A stretch of DNA of 64,000 nucleotides, from the NCBI RefSeq assembly GCF_024753205.1, contig NZ_JANUGZ010000001.1, positions 434,001-498,000 on the forward strand, read 5' to 3'. The position numbers and the translations under genes were made by a program. A model generated the notes under the pieces. It made no database searches and was not told the DNA's origin. It saw only the letters and a list, made by a program, of their open reading frames with translations. This document shows, piece by piece, positions 10,113 through 19,889 of this stretch; positions within the stretch are counted from its first letter, which is position 1; each line of letters begins with the position of its first letter. The stretch comes from Massilia aurea (GTDB taxonomy: Bacteria; Pseudomonadota; Gammaproteobacteria; Burkholderiales; Burkholderiaceae_D).

Positions 10113-10551
10113 AGCCGAGCCAGGCTCGCTTGAACTGGCCGACGAACACCGCGCGCTCACGCCCAAAGGCCAGCGCCACGCCGCCCGCATGGGCGCGTGG
10201 CTGGAGCGCAAACTGCCGGCCGACTGCCGCATCCTGGTCAGCCCCGCCACGCGCTGCGTGCAGACGGCCGACGCCCTGGGTCGGCGCTACAAGGTGGCCG
10301 AGGCATTGAGCACGGCGTCGAGCGCGGAAGCGATCATCGAGGCCTGCGGCTGGCCAACGCACCGGCAGCCGGTGCTGGTGGTCGGTCACCAGCCGCTGCT
10401 GGGTGACGTGGCGTCGCTGTTATTGTGCGGCCAAAAGCAGGACTGGCGCATCCGCAAGGGCGGCGTGTTCTGGATCGAGCACAAGGCCAGCGACGGCATG
10501 CCATACATCCGGCTCGTCGCCGGACCGGATGTGATCGGCAAGCTGCGTTAA
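10084..10551 (+). CDS. sixA: Phosphohistidine phosphatase SixA
   Basis: A 155-aa histidine-phosphatase-superfamily protein. The N-terminal MELILWRHAEAE carries the catalytic RHA motif (His phosphorylated during turnover), with SPATRCVQTA and VVGHQPLLGD as the second conserved His region. SixA removes phosphate from phosphohistidine in proteins (HPt domains, PTSNtr in E. coli). The ATG at 10084 lies inside the end of ppk (29-bp overlap), which implies translational coupling. Its stop overlaps that of the convergent ppx gene by 4 bp. The context suggests a link with polyphosphate metabolism, but no such reaction is established for it. Confidence 0.9.
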   Translation: MELILWRHAEAEPGSLELADEHRALTPKGQRHAARMGAWLERKLPADCRILVSPATRCVQTADALGRRYKVAEALSTASSAEAIIEACGWPTHRQPVLVVGHQPLLGDVASLLLCGQKQDWRIRKGGVFWIEHKASDGMPYIRLVAGPDVIGKLR

Positions 10552-12002
10552 ATCTGGCGTACCTGGAACGGCACCCCGACCTCACTCCAGGCCTGCACTT
10601 CCTTCTCGAGCCACGGCGCGAGCGTCGGGTGCTTGCGCATCAGCTCCGCCGGCAGATCCAGGTCGATGCGTGAACGCATGCGCAGGCGCAGGCCGGCAAT
10701 ATCGTCGTCGGCGCGTGCATGCATCAGCACGATCGCCAGGCGCAGCGCCAGCACGGCCTTGGCCAGGTCGGCCTCCACCAGCGTTTCGCGGATCTTGCGC
10801 AGATTGCCCTTCTGGCCCAGCACCAGCGTGGACAGCATGCGCTGCTCGCGCGTCGTGAAGCCGCCCAGATCGGCGTGTTCGACGATGTAGGCGCCATGCT
10901 TGTGCGCGCCGCTCATCGAGATCGCCAGGCCGATTTCGTGCAGCATCGCGGCCCAGGCCAGATACGGCCGGTGCGTCTCGCCCTGCGGCTGCAGGCGTTC
11001 GAACAGCTGCGTCGCGATGCCCACGGTGCGCAGCGCGCGGCCGCTGTCGACGCGGAAGCGCCCCATGCAGGCGCGGATCGCGGCGTCGCGCCGGTCGCGC
11101 CGGTTCGCGCGCAGTTCGAGATCCGACAGCACGCCCAGACGCAGGCCCGCATTGATGGCGGTGAGCCGCTCGACCTTCAGCTCCTGCATCGCGCCGATCA
11201 GCACCGTCAGGCCGCCGACCATCACGGGCACGCGCTCGCGCTTGACGCCCGGTAGCACGAACGCATCCACGTGACCCAGGTCGAGCAGGATCGCGCGCAG
11301 GGCCTGCAGGCTGTGCTGCGAGACCGTGCCATCGCCGATGGCGTTGCGCGAGATGACTTCGGAAATCGCCCGCATCGTGCCCGACGAGCCATACGCGGTG
11401 TCCCAGCCCTTGGCGTGGTACAGCGAGGCGGCGTCTTCGAAGCGCGCGCGCGCGGCCGTGACGGCGGCGTCGAAATTGTGCGCGGTGATGCGGCCATCCG
11501 GGAAATACGCCAGCGTTTGCGGCTGGGTGCCGATGCCGAAGGATTCGACCAACCCGATGTCGCCCCCGGTGCCGGCGATGACTTCGGTCGAGCCGCCACC
11601 GATGTCGATCACCAGGCGCCGCTCGTCGTGGCGCTCGATCGCGCGCGCCACGCCCATGTAGATCAGACGCCCTTCTTCTTCGCCCGAGATGATGTCGATC
11701 GGGTGCCCGATCGCGTTCTCGGCCAGCGGCAGCAGCAGGTCGGCGTTCTTCGCCACGCGCATCGTGTTGGTGGCGACCACGCGCATGGCGTCAAGCTGGT
11801 ATTCGTCGAGGATCTTGCGGAACTCTTGCAGGCAGTGGATCGCGCTGCGCATTGCCGCTTCGCTGAGCATATTGTCAGCATCGAGACCGGCCGCCAGGCG
11901 AATGGGATTGCGCGCGGTGCGCACGATGTGGATGCGGCCACCGGCCGGCTCGCCGATGTGAAGGCGGAAGCTGTTGGACCCGAGGTCGACTGCTGCAAAC
12001 AT
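10548..12002 (-). CDS. ppx: Exopolyphosphatase (Ppx/GppA family)
   Basis: Releases phosphate from the ends of polyphosphate chains and may also hydrolyse pppGpp. The 484-aa protein begins MFAAVDLGSNSFRLHIG, the first phosphate-binding loop of the ASKHA fold. VIDIGGGSTEV is the second, and YGSSGTMRA follows. A helical HD-like domain with WAAMLHEIGLAISMSGAHKHGAYI sits C-terminally. ATG 12002 is preferred over one 13 codons upstream because the family signature starts here and AAAGGG precedes it. It is convergent with ppk-sixA, so synthesis and breakdown of polyphosphate are encoded face to face. Confidence 0.95.
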   Translation of the reverse strand: MFAAVDLGSNSFRLHIGEPAGGRIHIVRTARNPIRLAAGLDADNMLSEAAMRSAIHCLQEFRKILDEYQLDAMRVVATNTMRVAKNADLLLPLAENAIGHPIDIISGEEEGRLIYMGVARAIERHDERRLVIDIGGGSTEVIAGTGGDIGLVESFGIGTQPQTLAYFPDGRITAHNFDAAVTAARARFEDAASLYHAKGWDTAYGSSGTMRAISEVISRNAIGDGTVSQHSLQALRAILLDLGHVDAFVLPGVKRERVPVMVGGLTVLIGAMQELKVERLTAINAGLRLGVLSDLELRANRRDRRDAAIRACMGRFRVDSGRALRTVGIATQLFERLQPQGETHRPYLAWAAMLHEIGLAISMSGAHKHGAYIVEHADLGGFTTREQRMLSTLVLGQKGNLRKIRETLVEADLAKAVLALRLAIVLMHARADDDIAGLRLRMRSRIDLDLPAELMRKHPTLAPWLEKEVQAWSEVGVPFQVRQI

Positions 12003-12024
12003 GAGGCCCTTTCGATGATGACCG

Positions 12025-12058
12025 GATACCTGGGCGGGCAAGGTGCCGCCCAGGTATC
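12025..12058. repeat. Perfect 13-bp inverted repeat upstream of ppx
   Basis: Arms GATACCTGGGCGG and CCGCCCAGGTATC flank an 8-nt loop. It lies 22 bp before the ppx start and 38 bp after the stop of the small membrane gene. There is no T-run on either strand, so it may be a 5' leader structure of ppx or a factor-assisted terminator. Confidence 0.6.
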
Positions 12059-12096
12059 TTCATGGGACCGAGTATACAGCCTGGGCCGGTGTGCGC

Positions 12097-12288
12097 CTAG
12101 AGCGCGCTGCGCTGCGCCGGCGTACGGCGCATGCCGAACCAGAAGCCCAGCAGGCACGGGATGCCGAGGGCGACGGCGGAGACAGCGTCCCAGATGCCGT
12201 CGCCCAGCAGCGCCGAGATCAGGCCAATGGTGGTGAGGATGCCGAGCACGATCGGCGCGCCCCAGATTTGTGATGGTGTGCGGATCAT
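12097..12288 (-). CDS. Small two-helix membrane protein, downstream of PepSY gene
   Basis: A 63-aa protein with two predicted membrane helices (GAPIVLGILTTIGLISALLG and a second around VSAVALGIPCLLGFWFG). It has no recognised enzymatic motif. The start ATG at 12288 overlaps the stop of the PepSY gene by 4 bp (ATGA), and the pair are in the same operon, so it probably works with that protein in iron or redox-linked membrane transport. The sequence resembles the small hypothetical membrane proteins that often follow PepSY proteins next to siderophore receptors; function unknown. Confidence 0.8.
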   Translation of the reverse strand: MIRTPSQIWGAPIVLGILTTIGLISALLGDGIWDAVSAVALGIPCLLGFWFGMRRTPAQRSAL

Positions 12289-13451
12289 GGTCGTTCTCCG
12301 GTGAGTGTTGGCGTTGCCGGTAGCGGGTGCGCATGCGCGGCCACCTTGGTGGAAGCGTTGCCCGTCTTGCCCCGCTTGAGCCACAGGTACAGGCCCGTGC
12401 CCAGCAGGATGATGGTGGCGATGTCGAGTAGCGCCCACAGCAGCTTCATCGCCTGCCCGCCGTAGTCGCCGAAGTGCAGCGGCTGCGAGACCAGCAGGGC
12501 TTTCAGATACCACGGCAGTACCGGGGCGTCCGTCAGCTGGCCCGTGTTCGCATCAATCAGCACGGGCCGGTACATGCGCGAGCTGAACGCCTCGTTGCCG
12601 TTCATGTAGATGCCGTAGTGATGCTCGCTGCTGAAATCGGTGCCCGGGAACGCGACGAACGCCACGCGCATGCCCGGCAGCGCCGCCTTGGCCGTCTCGA
12701 TCGCATCGTGCACCGACGCGGTGTGCGGCAGCGGCTTCTTGCCTTCGTACTGCTTGAGGATCTGCGCCAGTTCGTTCTTCTGGTAGTACTTGTACATCAG
12801 GTCGGCCCAGGTATTGATCATCCCGGTGCCACCGACGACGAACAGCCAGACCAGCGTGACGATGCCCAGCATATTGTGCATGTCGAGCCACTTCAGGCGC
12901 GCGCTGCGCTCCTTGCGCACGGTGCCGAAATCGAGCTTGCGCATGAACGGCGCATACAGCACGACGCCGCTGACGATGGCCACCAGCAGCAGCAAGGCCA
13001 TGAAGCCCAGGAACAGCATCCCGGGCAGGCCCATGAACAGGTCGACGTGCAGCGCCAGCATCGTCGACATGAACACGCCGCCCTCGAAGGCCGGTTCGGT
13101 GATCACCTTCGTGGTGCGGGCATCGACGGCGATCGGCTTGTAGTTCGGGTCGTGCATATGGTCGGCCAGCGTGACGTTCCAGATCTCGGGCACGTCCGCC
13201 TCCTGCGAGATGAACATCGGCTTCTTGGCCGGGTACAGCTCCTTGGCCGACGCGATCACGGCGTCGACGTTCCCCTGCGGCATTGGAGTGGACAGCACGG
13301 GCGGCTCGACCTCGGTGCCCAGCAGGTGGCCGATTTCGTGGTGGTAGATCAGCGGCAGACCGGTCAGGCACAGCAGCAGCATGAAGATGGTGCAGATCAG
13401 GCTGCTCCACTTGTGGATCCAGCCCCAGCGGCGCAGGGAGACGGGTGACAT
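12285..13451 (-). CDS. PepSY-associated TM protein (siderophore/iron reductase type)
   Basis: A 388-aa inner-membrane protein of the PepSY_TM family. It opens RRWGWIHKWSSLICTIFMLLLCLTGLPLIYHHEIGHLLG (helix 1 with the conserved H-W and LTG-PL--HHE), has a periplasmic PepSY region, further helices around GLPGMLFLGFMALLLLVAIVSG and MLGIVTLVWLFVVGGTGMINTW, and a final helix before a basic tail. Such proteins are known beside TonB siderophore receptors and are thought to reduce or release ferric siderophores in the periplasm. The divergent neighbour is a TonB receptor and a Fur-box-like site lies between, supporting an iron role. Confidence 0.88.
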   Translation of the reverse strand: MSPVSLRRWGWIHKWSSLICTIFMLLLCLTGLPLIYHHEIGHLLGTEVEPPVLSTPMPQGNVDAVIASAKELYPAKKPMFISQEADVPEIWNVTLADHMHDPNYKPIAVDARTTKVITEPAFEGGVFMSTMLALHVDLFMGLPGMLFLGFMALLLLVAIVSGVVLYAPFMRKLDFGTVRKERSARLKWLDMHNMLGIVTLVWLFVVGGTGMINTWADLMYKYYQKNELAQILKQYEGKKPLPHTASVHDAIETAKAALPGMRVAFVAFPGTDFSSEHHYGIYMNGNEAFSSRMYRPVLIDANTGQLTDAPVLPWYLKALLVSQPLHFGDYGGQAMKLLWALLDIATIILLGTGLYLWLKRGKTGNASTKVAAHAHPLPATPTLTGERP

Positions 13452-13491
13452 GATGGTTGCGCGTGCCTATGGCAAGATTCAATGAGTCCAG

Positions 13492-13510
13492 AATAATAAT
13501 CGTTCTCATT
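13492..13510. promoter_or_regulatory. Fur box between PepSY gene and TonB receptor
   Basis: AATAATAATCGTTCTCATT, reverse complement AATGAGAACGATTATTATT, is close to the classic Fur consensus of AATGATAATnATTATCATT type. It lies 25 bp upstream of the receptor start and 41 bp upstream of the divergent PepSY gene, so both would be iron-repressed. Confidence 0.75.
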
Positions 13511-13535
13511 TACATTAGCAAGACGTGGAGATAGA

Positions 13536-15761
13536 ATGCGCGCTACCCACCATTTATCCAGACTGCATCACATGACCACTCGCCGTTTCGTCCTGACCCC
13601 GGCCGCATTCGCCGCCGCCCTCCTCGTTGCAGGTACCGCATTCGCTCAGGACGGCGCGCCGGCCACGGACGACAGCGCCGTCCCGACCGTCGTCATCAGC
13701 GCGTCGGCCGACGCATCGGCCCAGGGCCTGCCGGCCGCCTACGCTGGCGGCCAGGTCGCGCGCGGCGGGCGTCTGGGCCTGCTGGGCAACGTCGACATCA
13801 TGGACACGCCGTTCAACAGCACCAACTACACGCATGCGCTGATCCAGGACCAGCAGGCACGCAGCGTCGCCGACGTCGTCCAGAACGATCCGTCGGTACG
13901 CGTGGCGCGTGGCTTCGGTAACTACCAGGAGCTGTACATGATCCGCGGCTTCGCGGTCGGCTCGGACGACACCGCGTACAACGGCCTGTATGGCCTGCTG
14001 CCGCGCCAGTTCGTCGCGACCGAACTGGTCGAACGCGTTGAAGTGCTGCGCGGCGCCCACAGCTTCATCAACGGCGCGGCCCCTGCCGGCGGCAGCATCG
14101 GCGGCTCGATCAACCTGCTGCCCAAGCGCGCCCCCAACCAGGACCTGAGCGAAGTCACGCTCGGCGTCGAGACGGGTGGCCAGGGTTACGGCGCCATCGA
14201 CTTGGGTCGCCGCTTCGGACCGGAAGGCCGCGCCGGCGTGCGCGTCAACGTTGCGCACCGCAAGGGCGACACCTCGGTCGATCGTGAAGGCCGTGAACTG
14301 AGCGTGTATTCGCTGGGCGTCGATTACCGCGGCCGGGGCTTCCGCCTGTCGGCCGACATCGGGGCGCAGGACCACGAACTGACCAATGCACGCCCGAGCG
14401 TGACACTGGGCGCCACCACCCCGATGATTGCCGCGCCAAGCGCCGACCGCAACTTCGCGCAGCCTTGGACCATTTCTGAAGAACGCCACACCTTCGGCAC
14501 CGTGCGCGCTGAAGTCGACCTGGCCGGCGGCGCCGTCGCCTGGGCCGCACTGGGCGCGCGCAGCGGCCAGGAATACAACATCCTGTCCTCGATCACGGTC
14601 AACAACGCCAATGGCGACGGCACCATGACCCGCTTCGACAATATCCGCAAGGACCAGGTCCGCACCGGCGAGGTGGGCATGCGCGGCGCACTGCGTACCG
14701 GCTTCATCAAGCACATGCTCAGCGCCTCGGCCTCGGGCTTCCACAGCGAGTCGCGCAACGCCTACGGCTTCAGCGACTTCGCCGGCTTTGCATCGAACGT
14801 CTACACGCCGCGCGACGTGGCCCCGCCGTCGGCGTCGTTCTTCACTGCCGGTGACATGGCCAACCCGAGCGTGACGTCCAAGGCAATTTTGTCGAGCCTG
14901 GCGATCGCCGACACGCTGTCGCTGCTGGACGACAAGGTGCTGGTCAATCTGGGCCTGCGCCACCAGCGTCTCAAGGACTACGGCTACGACTACACCACCG
15001 GTGCCGGCCTGAAAGACGCAGCCTACGAGGCCAGCGAGAACACCCCGTTCGCCGCTGTCGTCTACCGCCCGCGCAAGGACCTGTCGGTGTATGCCAACTA
15101 CAGTGAAGGCCTGCAGCGCGGCGCCGTCGCATCCGGCGTCAACATCGACAACCAGGGCGCGATCTTTGCGCCGTATGTATCGCGCCAGCGTGAAGCGGGC
15201 GTCAAGTACGACAGCGGCCGCTATGGCTTGAGCGCTGCCGTGTTCTCGACCAGCCAGCCGAGCGGCTATGTGCAGGATCGCGTGTTCGGCGTGTTCGGCG
15301 AACAGCGCAACCGTGGCCTGGAGCTGTCGATGTTCGGCAATCCGGTGCGCGGTCTGCGCGTGCTGGGTGGCCTGACATTGATCGACGCCGAGCAGCGCGT
15401 GACGGAAGGCGGCAGGAACCAGGGCAAGGATGCAATCGGCGTGCCAAAAACACAGCTGAACATCGGCGCCGATTGGGACGTGCCGGGCGTGCAGGGCCTG
15501 GCACTGAATGCCCGCACTGTCTACACGGCGACCCAGTACGCCGATGGCGCCAACACGCAGAAGCTGCCGTCGTGGACCCGCGTCGACCTGGGCGCAACCT
15601 ACCGCACGACGTTCATGGACCGTGACCTGACGCTGCGCGCCCGCGTGGACAACGTCGCCGACAAGAACTACTGGGCCTCGGCCGGTGGCTATCCGGGTTC
15701 GGGCTACCTGGTGCTGGCGGCGCCGCGCACCGTGGCGGTGTCGGCAACCGTCGGGTTCTAA
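13536..15761 (+). CDS. TonB-dependent siderophore receptor
   Basis: A 741-aa outer-membrane receptor. A signal peptide (core TTRRFVLTPAAFAAALLVAGTAFA) is followed by the plug domain: ARSVADVVQNDPSVRVARGFGNYQELYMIRGFAVGSDDTAYNGLYGLLPRQ, VERVEVLRGAHSFINGAAPAGGSIGGSINLLPKRA. These are FhuA/FcuA-like siderophore receptor motifs. The barrel ends with the aromatic C-terminal strand (TVAVSATVGF). The ATG at 13536 has GGAG five bases upstream; a second ATG at 13572 would give a more standard signal peptide. Fur control is suggested by the box upstream. The siderophore cannot be told from sequence, and no siderophore synthesis genes are in the window. Confidence 0.93.
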   Translation: MRATHHLSRLHHMTTRRFVLTPAAFAAALLVAGTAFAQDGAPATDDSAVPTVVISASADASAQGLPAAYAGGQVARGGRLGLLGNVDIMDTPFNSTNYTHALIQDQQARSVADVVQNDPSVRVARGFGNYQELYMIRGFAVGSDDTAYNGLYGLLPRQFVATELVERVEVLRGAHSFINGAAPAGGSIGGSINLLPKRAPNQDLSEVTLGVETGGQGYGAIDLGRRFGPEGRAGVRVNVAHRKGDTSVDREGRELSVYSLGVDYRGRGFRLSADIGAQDHELTNARPSVTLGATTPMIAAPSADRNFAQPWTISEERHTFGTVRAEVDLAGGAVAWAALGARSGQEYNILSSITVNNANGDGTMTRFDNIRKDQVRTGEVGMRGALRTGFIKHMLSASASGFHSESRNAYGFSDFAGFASNVYTPRDVAPPSASFFTAGDMANPSVTSKAILSSLAIADTLSLLDDKVLVNLGLRHQRLKDYGYDYTTGAGLKDAAYEASENTPFAAVVYRPRKDLSVYANYSEGLQRGAVASGVNIDNQGAIFAPYVSRQREAGVKYDSGRYGLSAAVFSTSQPSGYVQDRVFGVFGEQRNRGLELSMFGNPVRGLRVLGGLTLIDAEQRVTEGGRNQGKDAIGVPKTQLNIGADWDVPGVQGLALNARTVYTATQYADGANTQKLPSWTRVDLGATYRTTFMDRDLTLRARVDNVADKNYWASAGGYPGSGYLVLAAPRTVAVSATVGF

Positions 15762-15774
15762 GCAGCTGTTTTGC

Positions 15775-16694
15775 TCATCGCTGCGCCTTGACGATCTGCA
15801 GGGCGCTGGCGATGGCGGTGCTGATGTCGCCCATATTCGCGGGCACGATCAGCGTGTTGTTGGTCTTGGCCAGGTTGGCGAAGGCGTCCACGTAATGCTC
15901 GGCCACGCGCAGGCTGACGGCGTCCATTCCGCCCGGTGACTGGATGGCGTCGCCCACCTGGCGCAGCGCCGACGCGCTGGCTTCGGCCAGCGCGACAATC
16001 GCGGTCGCCTCGCCCATCGCGCGGTTGATGGCGGCCTGCTTCTCCCCTTCCGAGCGCGCAATCGACGCCTCGCGCTCACCGCTGGCAATATTGATCTGCT
16101 CCTGGCGCCGGCCTTCCGACGCCGCGATCAGCGCCCGCTTTTCGCGTTCGGCCGTAATCTGGGCCTGCATCGCAGCAGGATCTCGGCCGGCGGGGTCAGG
16201 TCCTTGATCTCGTAACGCAGCACCTTCACGCCCCAGTTGGCGGCCGATTCATCGATCGCATTGACGATGTGGGTGTTGATATGGTCACGCTCTTCGAACG
16301 TTTTATCGAGTTCCATCTTGCCGATCACCGAGCGCAGCGTGGTCTGGGCCAGTTGCGTGATCGCCTGCAGATAGTTCGATGAGCCGTACGACGCGCGCAT
16401 CGCATCGGTCACCTGGAAATACAGGATGCCGTCGACCTGCAACTGCGTGTTGTCGCGCGTGATACAGACCTGCGGCGGCACGTCGAGCGGGATTTCCTTG
16501 AGGCTATGCTTGTAGGCCACGCGGTCGACGAACGGCACCACGATGTTCAGGCCCGGCGCCAGCGTGGCGTGGTATTTGCCGAGGCGCTCGACGACCCAGG
16601 CGTTCTGCTGCGGCACGACGTTGATGGTCTTGAAGACGAAGACCAGCGCGATGACGAAGATGATCAGTGCGACGATGCTGAGGGTCGATTCCAT
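15775..16694 (-). pseudogene. SPFH/band 7 protein (QmcA-like), frameshifted
   Basis: Two frames together give one complete SPFH (stomatin/prohibitin) protein of about 305 residues. Frame 1 starts at ATG 16694: an N-terminal helix (STLSIVALIIFVIALVFVF), then VPQQNAWVVERLGKYHATLAPGLNIVVPFVDRVAY up to KDLTPPAEIL. It then goes out of frame at about 16171-16178. The second frame continues MQAQITAEREKRALIAASEGRRQEQINIASGE and ends VKAQR at 15775. Restoring one base at the junction would read IL-x-x-MQAQI, the normal family sequence. It is either a real one-base deletion or a sequencing error. The upstream neighbour is its usual partner NfeD. Confidence 0.85.
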
Positions 16695-16746
16695 GGGGTT
16701 CCCTGTGATGTTGGTGTGAATCCGGATTGGCTGAAACGTGGCTGGC

Positions 16747-17169
16747 CTACTGGCGCGCCACGATGAGGCGATTACCCTGCACTTCGACGATCTCGTGCTC
16801 GCCCGGCTGCGCGTCCTGGCCGCTCTGCAGTTCGACGTCCCACAAGGCGCCGCGGTACATCACGCGGGCACGCCCGCCATGCCACTGCGGCACACTCACG
16901 CGCTGGCCGATGTCGAGGTTGATGCTCGGGTCATTCGCAGCCGGGCGCCGCCCGCTGCGGGCAAAGCGCGTGCGGCGCAGAACCAGCGTGGCGGCAATGC
17001 CAATCGCCGCCGCGACGAGCGTCTGCAGCGCGCCGCTCGCGCCCAGCCACGCAGCCAGTGCGCCGAACACGAGGCCCAGCGCGATCATCAAGAGGTAGAA
17101 CGTGCCAATGAACAGCTCCGCCACAATCAATATGCCGGCTCCGATCAGCCAGTAGGTCCAGTCGGCCAT
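16747..17169 (-). CDS. NfeD family membrane protein
   Basis: A 140-aa protein with N-terminal membrane helices (WTYWLIGAGILIVAELFIGTFYLLMIALGLVFGALAAW and LQTLVAAAIGIAATLVL) followed by a C-terminal OB-fold of the NfeD type (LDIGQRVSVPQWHGGRARVMYRGALWDVEL ... VEVQGNRLIV). NfeD proteins associate with SPFH/stomatin partners in inner-membrane microdomains. The SPFH gene 52 bp downstream is in the same direction and is the expected partner, though it is frameshifted here. This is the short form without the ClpP-like protease domain. Confidence 0.88.
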   Translation of the reverse strand: MADWTYWLIGAGILIVAELFIGTFYLLMIALGLVFGALAAWLGASGALQTLVAAAIGIAATLVLRRTRFARSGRRPAANDPSINLDIGQRVSVPQWHGGRARVMYRGALWDVELQSGQDAQPGEHEIVEVQGNRLIVARQ

Positions 17170-17193
17170 GTGTGTCTCCTTTTTATTGTGGTG

Positions 17194-17230
17194 AAAAAAA
17201 ACCCTCGCTACCCGGAATGGATAGCGAGGG
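17194..17230 (-). terminator. Rho-independent terminator of ppsA
   Basis: Minus-strand stem CCCTCGCTA, 11-nt loop, stem TAGCGAGGG, followed by eight T (complement of 17194-17201). It lies 30 bp after the ppsA stop. Confidence 0.88.
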
Positions 17231-17259
17231 CCTCGCGAGCACCGGATGCCCGCCCTTGC

Positions 17260-19692
17260 TTACATTTTCGCCAGCTTCTGCCAGGTGTCGATCACCGAGT
17301 CAGGATTGAGCGACATCGACTCGATGCCCTCTTCCACCAGCCACTGCGCGAAATCAGGATTGTCCGATGGACCCTGGCCGCAGATGCCGATGTACTTGCC
17401 CTTGGCGCGGCAGGCCTTGATCGCCATCGACAGCAGCGCCTTGACGGCCGGATCGCGCTCGTCGAAGTCCTTGGCCAGCAGCTCCATGCCCGAATCGCGG
17501 TCCAGGCCCAGCGTGAGCTGGGTCAGATCGTTCGAACCGATCGAGAAGCCGTCGAAGAACTCGAGGAACTGCTCGGCCAGGATGGCGTTGGATGGCACTT
17601 CGCACATCATGATCAGGCGCAGGCCGTTCTCGCCGCGCACCAGGCCATTCTTGGCCAGCAGGTTCACGACTGCCTCGGCCTGGCCGAGCGTACGCACGAA
17701 CGGGATCATCAGCTCGACGTTGGTCAAGCCCATCTCGTTACGCACGCGCTTCATGGCCGTGCACTCCATCGCGAACGATTCGGCGAAATCGTCGGCCAGG
17801 TAACGCGCCGCGCCGCGGAAGCCCAGCATCGGGTTTTCTTCGTCCGGCTCGTAGCGCGAACCGCCGATCAGCTTCTTGTACTCGTTCGACTTGAAGTCGG
17901 ACAGGCGTACGATGACCGGCTTTGGCCAGAACGCGGCAGCGATCGTCGAGACGCCTTCGACCAGCTTGTCGACATAGAACGCGCGTGGCGATGCGTGGCC
18001 ACGGGCGACCGATTCGACGGCTTTTTTGAGGTCGGCGTCGATGTTCGGGTACTCGAGGATCGCCTTCGGGTGCACGCCGATATTGTTGTTGATGATGAAC
18101 TCGACGCGCGCCAGGCCCACGCCGCTGTTCGGCACCGACTGGAAGTCGAAGGCCAGCTGCGGGTTGCCGACGTTGAGCATGATCTTGGTTTTGATCGGTG
18201 GCAGTTCGCCACGCGCGACTTCGGTCACTTCGGTTTCCAGCAGGCCGTCGTAGATCATGCCTTCGTCGCCTTCGGCGCACGAGACGGTGACCAGGGTGCC
18301 GTCCTTGAGGACGTCGGTCGCATCGCCACAGCCGACGACGGCCGGCACGCCCAGCTCACGCGCGATGATCGCCGCGTGGCAGGTGCGGCCACCACGGTTG
18401 GTGACGATCGCTGCGGCGCGCTTCATGACCGGCTCCCAGTTCGGATCGGTCATGTCGGCCACCAGCACGTCGCCCGGCTGGACGCGGTCCATTTCGGACG
18501 GGTCGGTGATCACGCGCACGCGGCCGGCGCCGATCTTCTGGCCGATCGCGCGGCCGTGGGTCAGCACGGTGCCGGTGCCCTTGAGGTGGAAGCGCTGCTG
18601 CGCATCGGTCGACTTCTGCTGCGATTTGACGGTCTCGGGACGCGCCTGCAGGATGTACAGCTTGCCGTCGCGGCCATCCTTGCCCCACTCGATGTCCATC
18701 GGACGGCCGTAGTGGTTTTCGATGATGACGGCGTACTTGGCCAGCTCGATGATTTCTTCTTCGACCAGCGAGTAGCGGTTGCGCATTTCGATCGGCACGT
18801 CGACGGTCTTGACCGAGCGGCCGGCCTTGGCTTCGGCGGTGAATTCCATCTTGATCAGCTTGGAGCCGATATTGCGGCGGATGACGGCCGACTTGCCCAT
18901 TTCGAGCATCGGCTTGTGGACATAGAATTCGTCCGGGTTCACCGCGCCCTGCACGACGGTCTCGCCCAGGCCGTAGCTCGACGTGATGAACACGACGTCC
19001 TTGAAGCCCGATTCGGTATCGATGGTGAACATGACGCCGGCCGCGCCGGTGTCCGAGCGCACCATGCGTTGCACGCCGGCCGACAGCGCGACTTCGGCGT
19101 GGGTGAAGCCCTTGTGCACGCGGTACGAGATCGCGCGGTCGTTGTACAGCGACGCGAACACGTGCTTCATCGCCTCGAGCACGTTGTCGATGCCGACGAC
19201 GTTCAGGAACGATTCCTGCTGGCCCGCGAACGATGCATCCGGCAAGTCTTCGGCGGTGGCCGACGAACGCACGGCGAACGAGACTTCGGTTTCCGAGTCG
19301 GCGAACAGGCGCTCGTAGAAGTTGCGGATCTCTTGTTCGAGGCGCGGCTGGAATGGCGTGGCGACGATCCATTCGCGGATCTCGGCGCCGGCGACGGCCA
19401 GCGAGCGCACGTCGTCGATGTCGAGATTGTCGAGGCGACGCGCGATGCGCTCGCCCAGCGACGCGCCGCCGTCGATGCTGTGATCGAGGAAGTCGCGGAA
19501 GGCATCGGCCGTGGTGGCAAAGCCGGTTGGCACGCGCACGCCGGCGCCGGCCAGTTGGCTGATCATTTCGCCGAGGGACGCGTTCTTGCCGCCGACCGAC
19601 TCGACGTCGGTCATGCGCAAGTCTTCGAACGACGCGACGTAGACGCTGTCGGCCTGCCCCGGTTGGATCGCTGCAGTAGCTGGATTGGTCAT
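17260..19692 (-). CDS. ppsA: Phosphoenolpyruvate synthase
   Basis: Makes PEP from pyruvate and ATP for gluconeogenesis. The 810-residue protein starts [10 protein letters not shown] and has [15 protein letters not shown] at the ATP-grasp N-terminus and [26 protein letters not shown]. The swivelling domain carries the catalytic His in [21 protein letters not shown]. The C-terminal PEP/pyruvate barrel has GFRGAARYL and [21 protein letters not shown] 19692 is chosen over a GTG four codons upstream, since AAGGTG overlaps that GTG and serves as the ribosome-binding site. It is divergent from its own regulator ppsR. Gluconeogenic growth on pectin-derived lactate would need it (inference). Confidence 0.96.
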   Translation of the reverse strand: MTNPATAAIQPGQADSVYVASFEDLRMTDVESVGGKNASLGEMISQLAGAGVRVPTGFATTADAFRDFLDHSIDGGASLGERIARRLDNLDIDDVRSLAVAGAEIREWIVATPFQPRLEQEIRNFYERLFADSETEVSFAVRSSATAEDLPDASFAGQQESFLNVVGIDNVLEAMKHVFASLYNDRAISYRVHKGFTHAEVALSAGVQRMVRSDTGAAGVMFTIDTESGFKDVVFITSSYGLGETVVQGAVNPDEFYVHKPMLEMGKSAVIRRNIGSKLIKMEFTAEAKAGRSVKTVDVPIEMRNRYSLVEEEIIELAKYAVIIENHYGRPMDIEWGKDGRDGKLYILQARPETVKSQQKSTDAQQRFHLKGTGTVLTHGRAIGQKIGAGRVRVITDPSEMDRVQPGDVLVADMTDPNWEPVMKRAAAIVTNRGGRTCHAAIIARELGVPAVVGCGDATDVLKDGTLVTVSCAEGDEGMIYDGLLETEVTEVARGELPPIKTKIMLNVGNPQLAFDFQSVPNSGVGLARVEFIINNNIGVHPKAILEYPNIDADLKKAVESVARGHASPRAFYVDKLVEGVSTIAAAFWPKPVIVRLSDFKSNEYKKLIGGSRYEPDEENPMLGFRGAARYLADDFAESFAMECTAMKRVRNEMGLTNVELMIPFVRTLGQAEAVVNLLAKNGLVRGENGLRLIMMCEVPSNAILAEQFLEFFDGFSIGSNDLTQLTLGLDRDSGMELLAKDFDERDPAVKALLSMAIKACRAKGKYIGICGQGPSDNPDFAQWLVEEGIESMSLNPDSVIDTWQKLAKM

Positions 19693-19889
19693 GATAAAAA
19701 ACACCTTACTTTGATGATGGAAACCTGTTGGCGCATCGGTGCAAGGCGGGGCGCGATTCGCGTATTCTTGTTATTCTCGCCCGCGTGCAGCACAATGCAA
19801 AATCCGTTGCCGAGCATTCTACCCCGCAAGTCGGGGATGTGCAGCGCACTTTACATGCAACTCTGTCAGCAAAGCTTAACAAACAGACC

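Noticed and set aside
15775..16170. Separate 131-aa gene downstream of the SPFH gene
   Set aside because: Its sequence is the missing C-terminal half of the SPFH protein; a one-base frameshift explains both parts better than two genes.
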